DNA from: an uncultured Bacilli bacterium
Lineage (GTDB): Bacteria; Bacillota_I; Bacilli_A; RF39; UBA660
Assembly (NCBI GenBank): GCA_947628245.1
Contig: CANQZH010000062.1
Span: 1 to 7,035 of the forward strand
Direction: 5' to 3'
DNA length: 7,035 bases
The notes under the pieces were generated by a model. It saw only the letters and a list, made by a program, of their open reading frames with translations. It was not told the DNA's origin and searched no databases. Made by a program: the position numbers and the translations under genes. This document shows positions 5,926-7,035 of this stretch, piece after piece (position 1 is the first letter of the stretch; every line of letters starts with the position of its first letter).

Positions 5926-7035
5926 AATAACAAATTCATTATTTTTAACTTCTACATTAAATGTTGTATTAAGTTTTAAATCTTCTTTAATTAATTCATG
6001 AGCAATTAAATTTTCAATATGATTAGTTACATATCTTTTAATTGGTCTAGCTCCAAAATTAGGATCATAAGCTTCTTCAATTACTTTTTCTCTTGCTTGT
6101 TGACTTAAATTAATCTTTAAATGATAATTTTTTAAACGCATTTGAATTTCATTTATTATTTTATCTAAAATATCTGAAACAACTTCTTTAGGTAAAGAAT
6201 TAAAAATAATTATTTCATCAATTCGATTAATAAATTCAGGTCTAAATGAATCTTTTAAACAATTCATTACTAATTCTTTAGCATTATCCTCTTTATCAAG
6301 AATATATTCACTACCTAAATTACTAGTCATTATAATAATAGTATTTTTAAAATCAACAGTTCTTCCTTGACTATCAGTTAATCTACCATCATCTAATATT
6401 TGTAATAAAATATTAAATACATCTTTATGAGCTTTTTCAATTTCATCAAATAAGATAATACTATAAGGATTACGTCTTACAGCTTCAGTTAAAATGCCAC
6501 CCTCATCATAACCAACATATCCTGGAGGCGCCCCAATTAAACGAGAAACATTAAAAGCTTCCATATATTCAGAACAATCAATTCTAATCATATGACGTTC
6601 ATCATCAAATAATTCATAAGCAAGTGATTTAGCAACTTCGGTTTTACCAACCCCAGTAGGTCCTAAAAAGATAAATGAACCAATTGGTTTATTAGGATCT
6701 TTAATACCACTTCTTGCTCGAATAATAGCTTCAGAAACTAAATGTAAAGCTTCATCTTGTCCCATTACTCGTTTCTTTAAATTATCATATAAACCAAGTA
6801 ATTTTTCTTTTTCCCCACTAACTAATTTAGCAACCGGAATATTAGTCCAACGCGAAATAATATTAGCAATTTTCTCATCATCAACAACATCAGATAACAT
6901 TCCGTCTTTAATTTCTTCTTGTAAAGTTTTTAACTCTACTTCTAAATTAGGAATAACTCCATTTTGTAAACGGGCAACCTGTTCTAAATCATAATTACTT
7001 TTAGCTTGTTCTAAAGTAAAACGAGCCCTTTCTAA
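5908..7035 (-). CDS. clpB: ClpB disaggregase, C-terminal part (5' end outside window)
   Basis: ClpB is a hexameric AAA+ chaperone that pulls proteins out of aggregates together with DnaK. The 375 residues visible cover the end of the coiled-coil M domain (about 1-45, including LEQAKSNYDLEQVARLQNG and IPNLEVEL), the second AAA+ domain and the C-terminal cap. Counted from the window edge, Walker A GPTGVGKT is at 125-132, the pore loop GYVG at 172-175, Walker B ILFDE at 194-198, sensor-1 Asn at 239, the arginine finger in PEFINR at 271 and sensor-2 GARP at 328-331. All key residues are present. An ATG at 6900 is an internal Met (within IKDGMLSDVV), because the frame is open to the edge and encodes the M domain. 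The M-domain text and lack of a ClpP-binding loop favour ClpB over ClpC or ClpA. It ends in its own terminator. Confidence 0.96.
   Translation of the reverse strand, partial: LERARFTLEQAKSNYDLEQVARLQNGVIPNLEVELKTLQEEIKDGMLSDVVDDEKIANIISRWTNIPVAKLVSGEKEKLLGLYDNLKKRVMGQDEALHLVSEAIIRARSGIKDPNKPIGSFIFLGPTGVGKTEVAKSLAYELFDDERHMIRIDCSEYMEAFNVSRLIGAPPGYVGYDEGGILTEAVRRNPYSIILFDEIEKAHKDVFNILLQILDDGRLTDSQGRTVDFKNTIIIMTSNLGSEYILDKEDNAKELVMNCLKDSFRPEFINRIDEIIIFNSLPKEVVSDILDKIINEIQMRLKNYHLKINLSQQAREKVIEEAYDPNFGARPIKRYVTNHIENLIAHELIKEDLKLNTTFNVEVKNNEFVIERTLN

Noticed and set aside
6898..6900. ATG as the start of a 330-residue protein
   Set aside because: The frame continues upstream without a stop to the window edge and encodes the ClpB M domain, so this is an internal methionine.
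1..7035. Mycoplasma-type code (TGA as Trp)
   Set aside because: All 11 tryptophans in the recognised genes are TGG. The lack of TGA stops in six genes is compatible with low-GC bias and too few genes to conclude anything.

Overview
The window is strongly AT-rich and compact, and reads as a low-GC Bacillota chromosome. An uncultured gut-type lineage near the Mollicutes/RF39 group is plausible, but that placement is inference. All 11 tryptophans in the recognisable proteins are encoded by TGG, so the genetic code looks standard and not the Mycoplasma code. All six genes stop with TAA or TAG.

Layout, left to right: (1) a plus-strand transglutaminase-like protein whose reading frame runs off the left edge through a hydrophobic N-terminal segment; (2) a bidirectional hairpin terminator; (3) minus-strand tig (trigger factor) with its own sigma-A-type promoter; (4) a minus-strand three-gene unit, read as radical SAM/HhH DNA-repair protein (TIGR03916 type), then its usual partner (TIGR03915 type), then a divergent GroEL-like chaperonin, with overlapping gene ends; (5) a 134-base regulatory gap with a good promoter flanked by two tandem LexA-box-like repeats; (6) a terminator, then the C-terminal part of clpB, which runs off the right edge.

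Two themes meet here. ClpB, trigger factor and the GroEL-like protein belong to protein quality control. The radical SAM protein and its partner are a conserved but functionally uncharacterised pair predicted to act in DNA repair or modification. The repair reading gains support from the possible LexA boxes over the promoter, a helix-hairpin-helix near the C-terminus, and a C-terminal QLCLF peptide resembling the sliding-clamp-binding consensus QL(S/D)LF. The oddest element is the chaperonin: it keeps the nucleotide-binding and catalytic aspartates at GroEL positions but has a divergent, shortened apical region, no Gly-Met tail and no groES beside it. It is translationally overlapped with the repair pair, so it may share their regulation.

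No RNA genes, mobile elements, CRISPR arrays or replication origins were seen.
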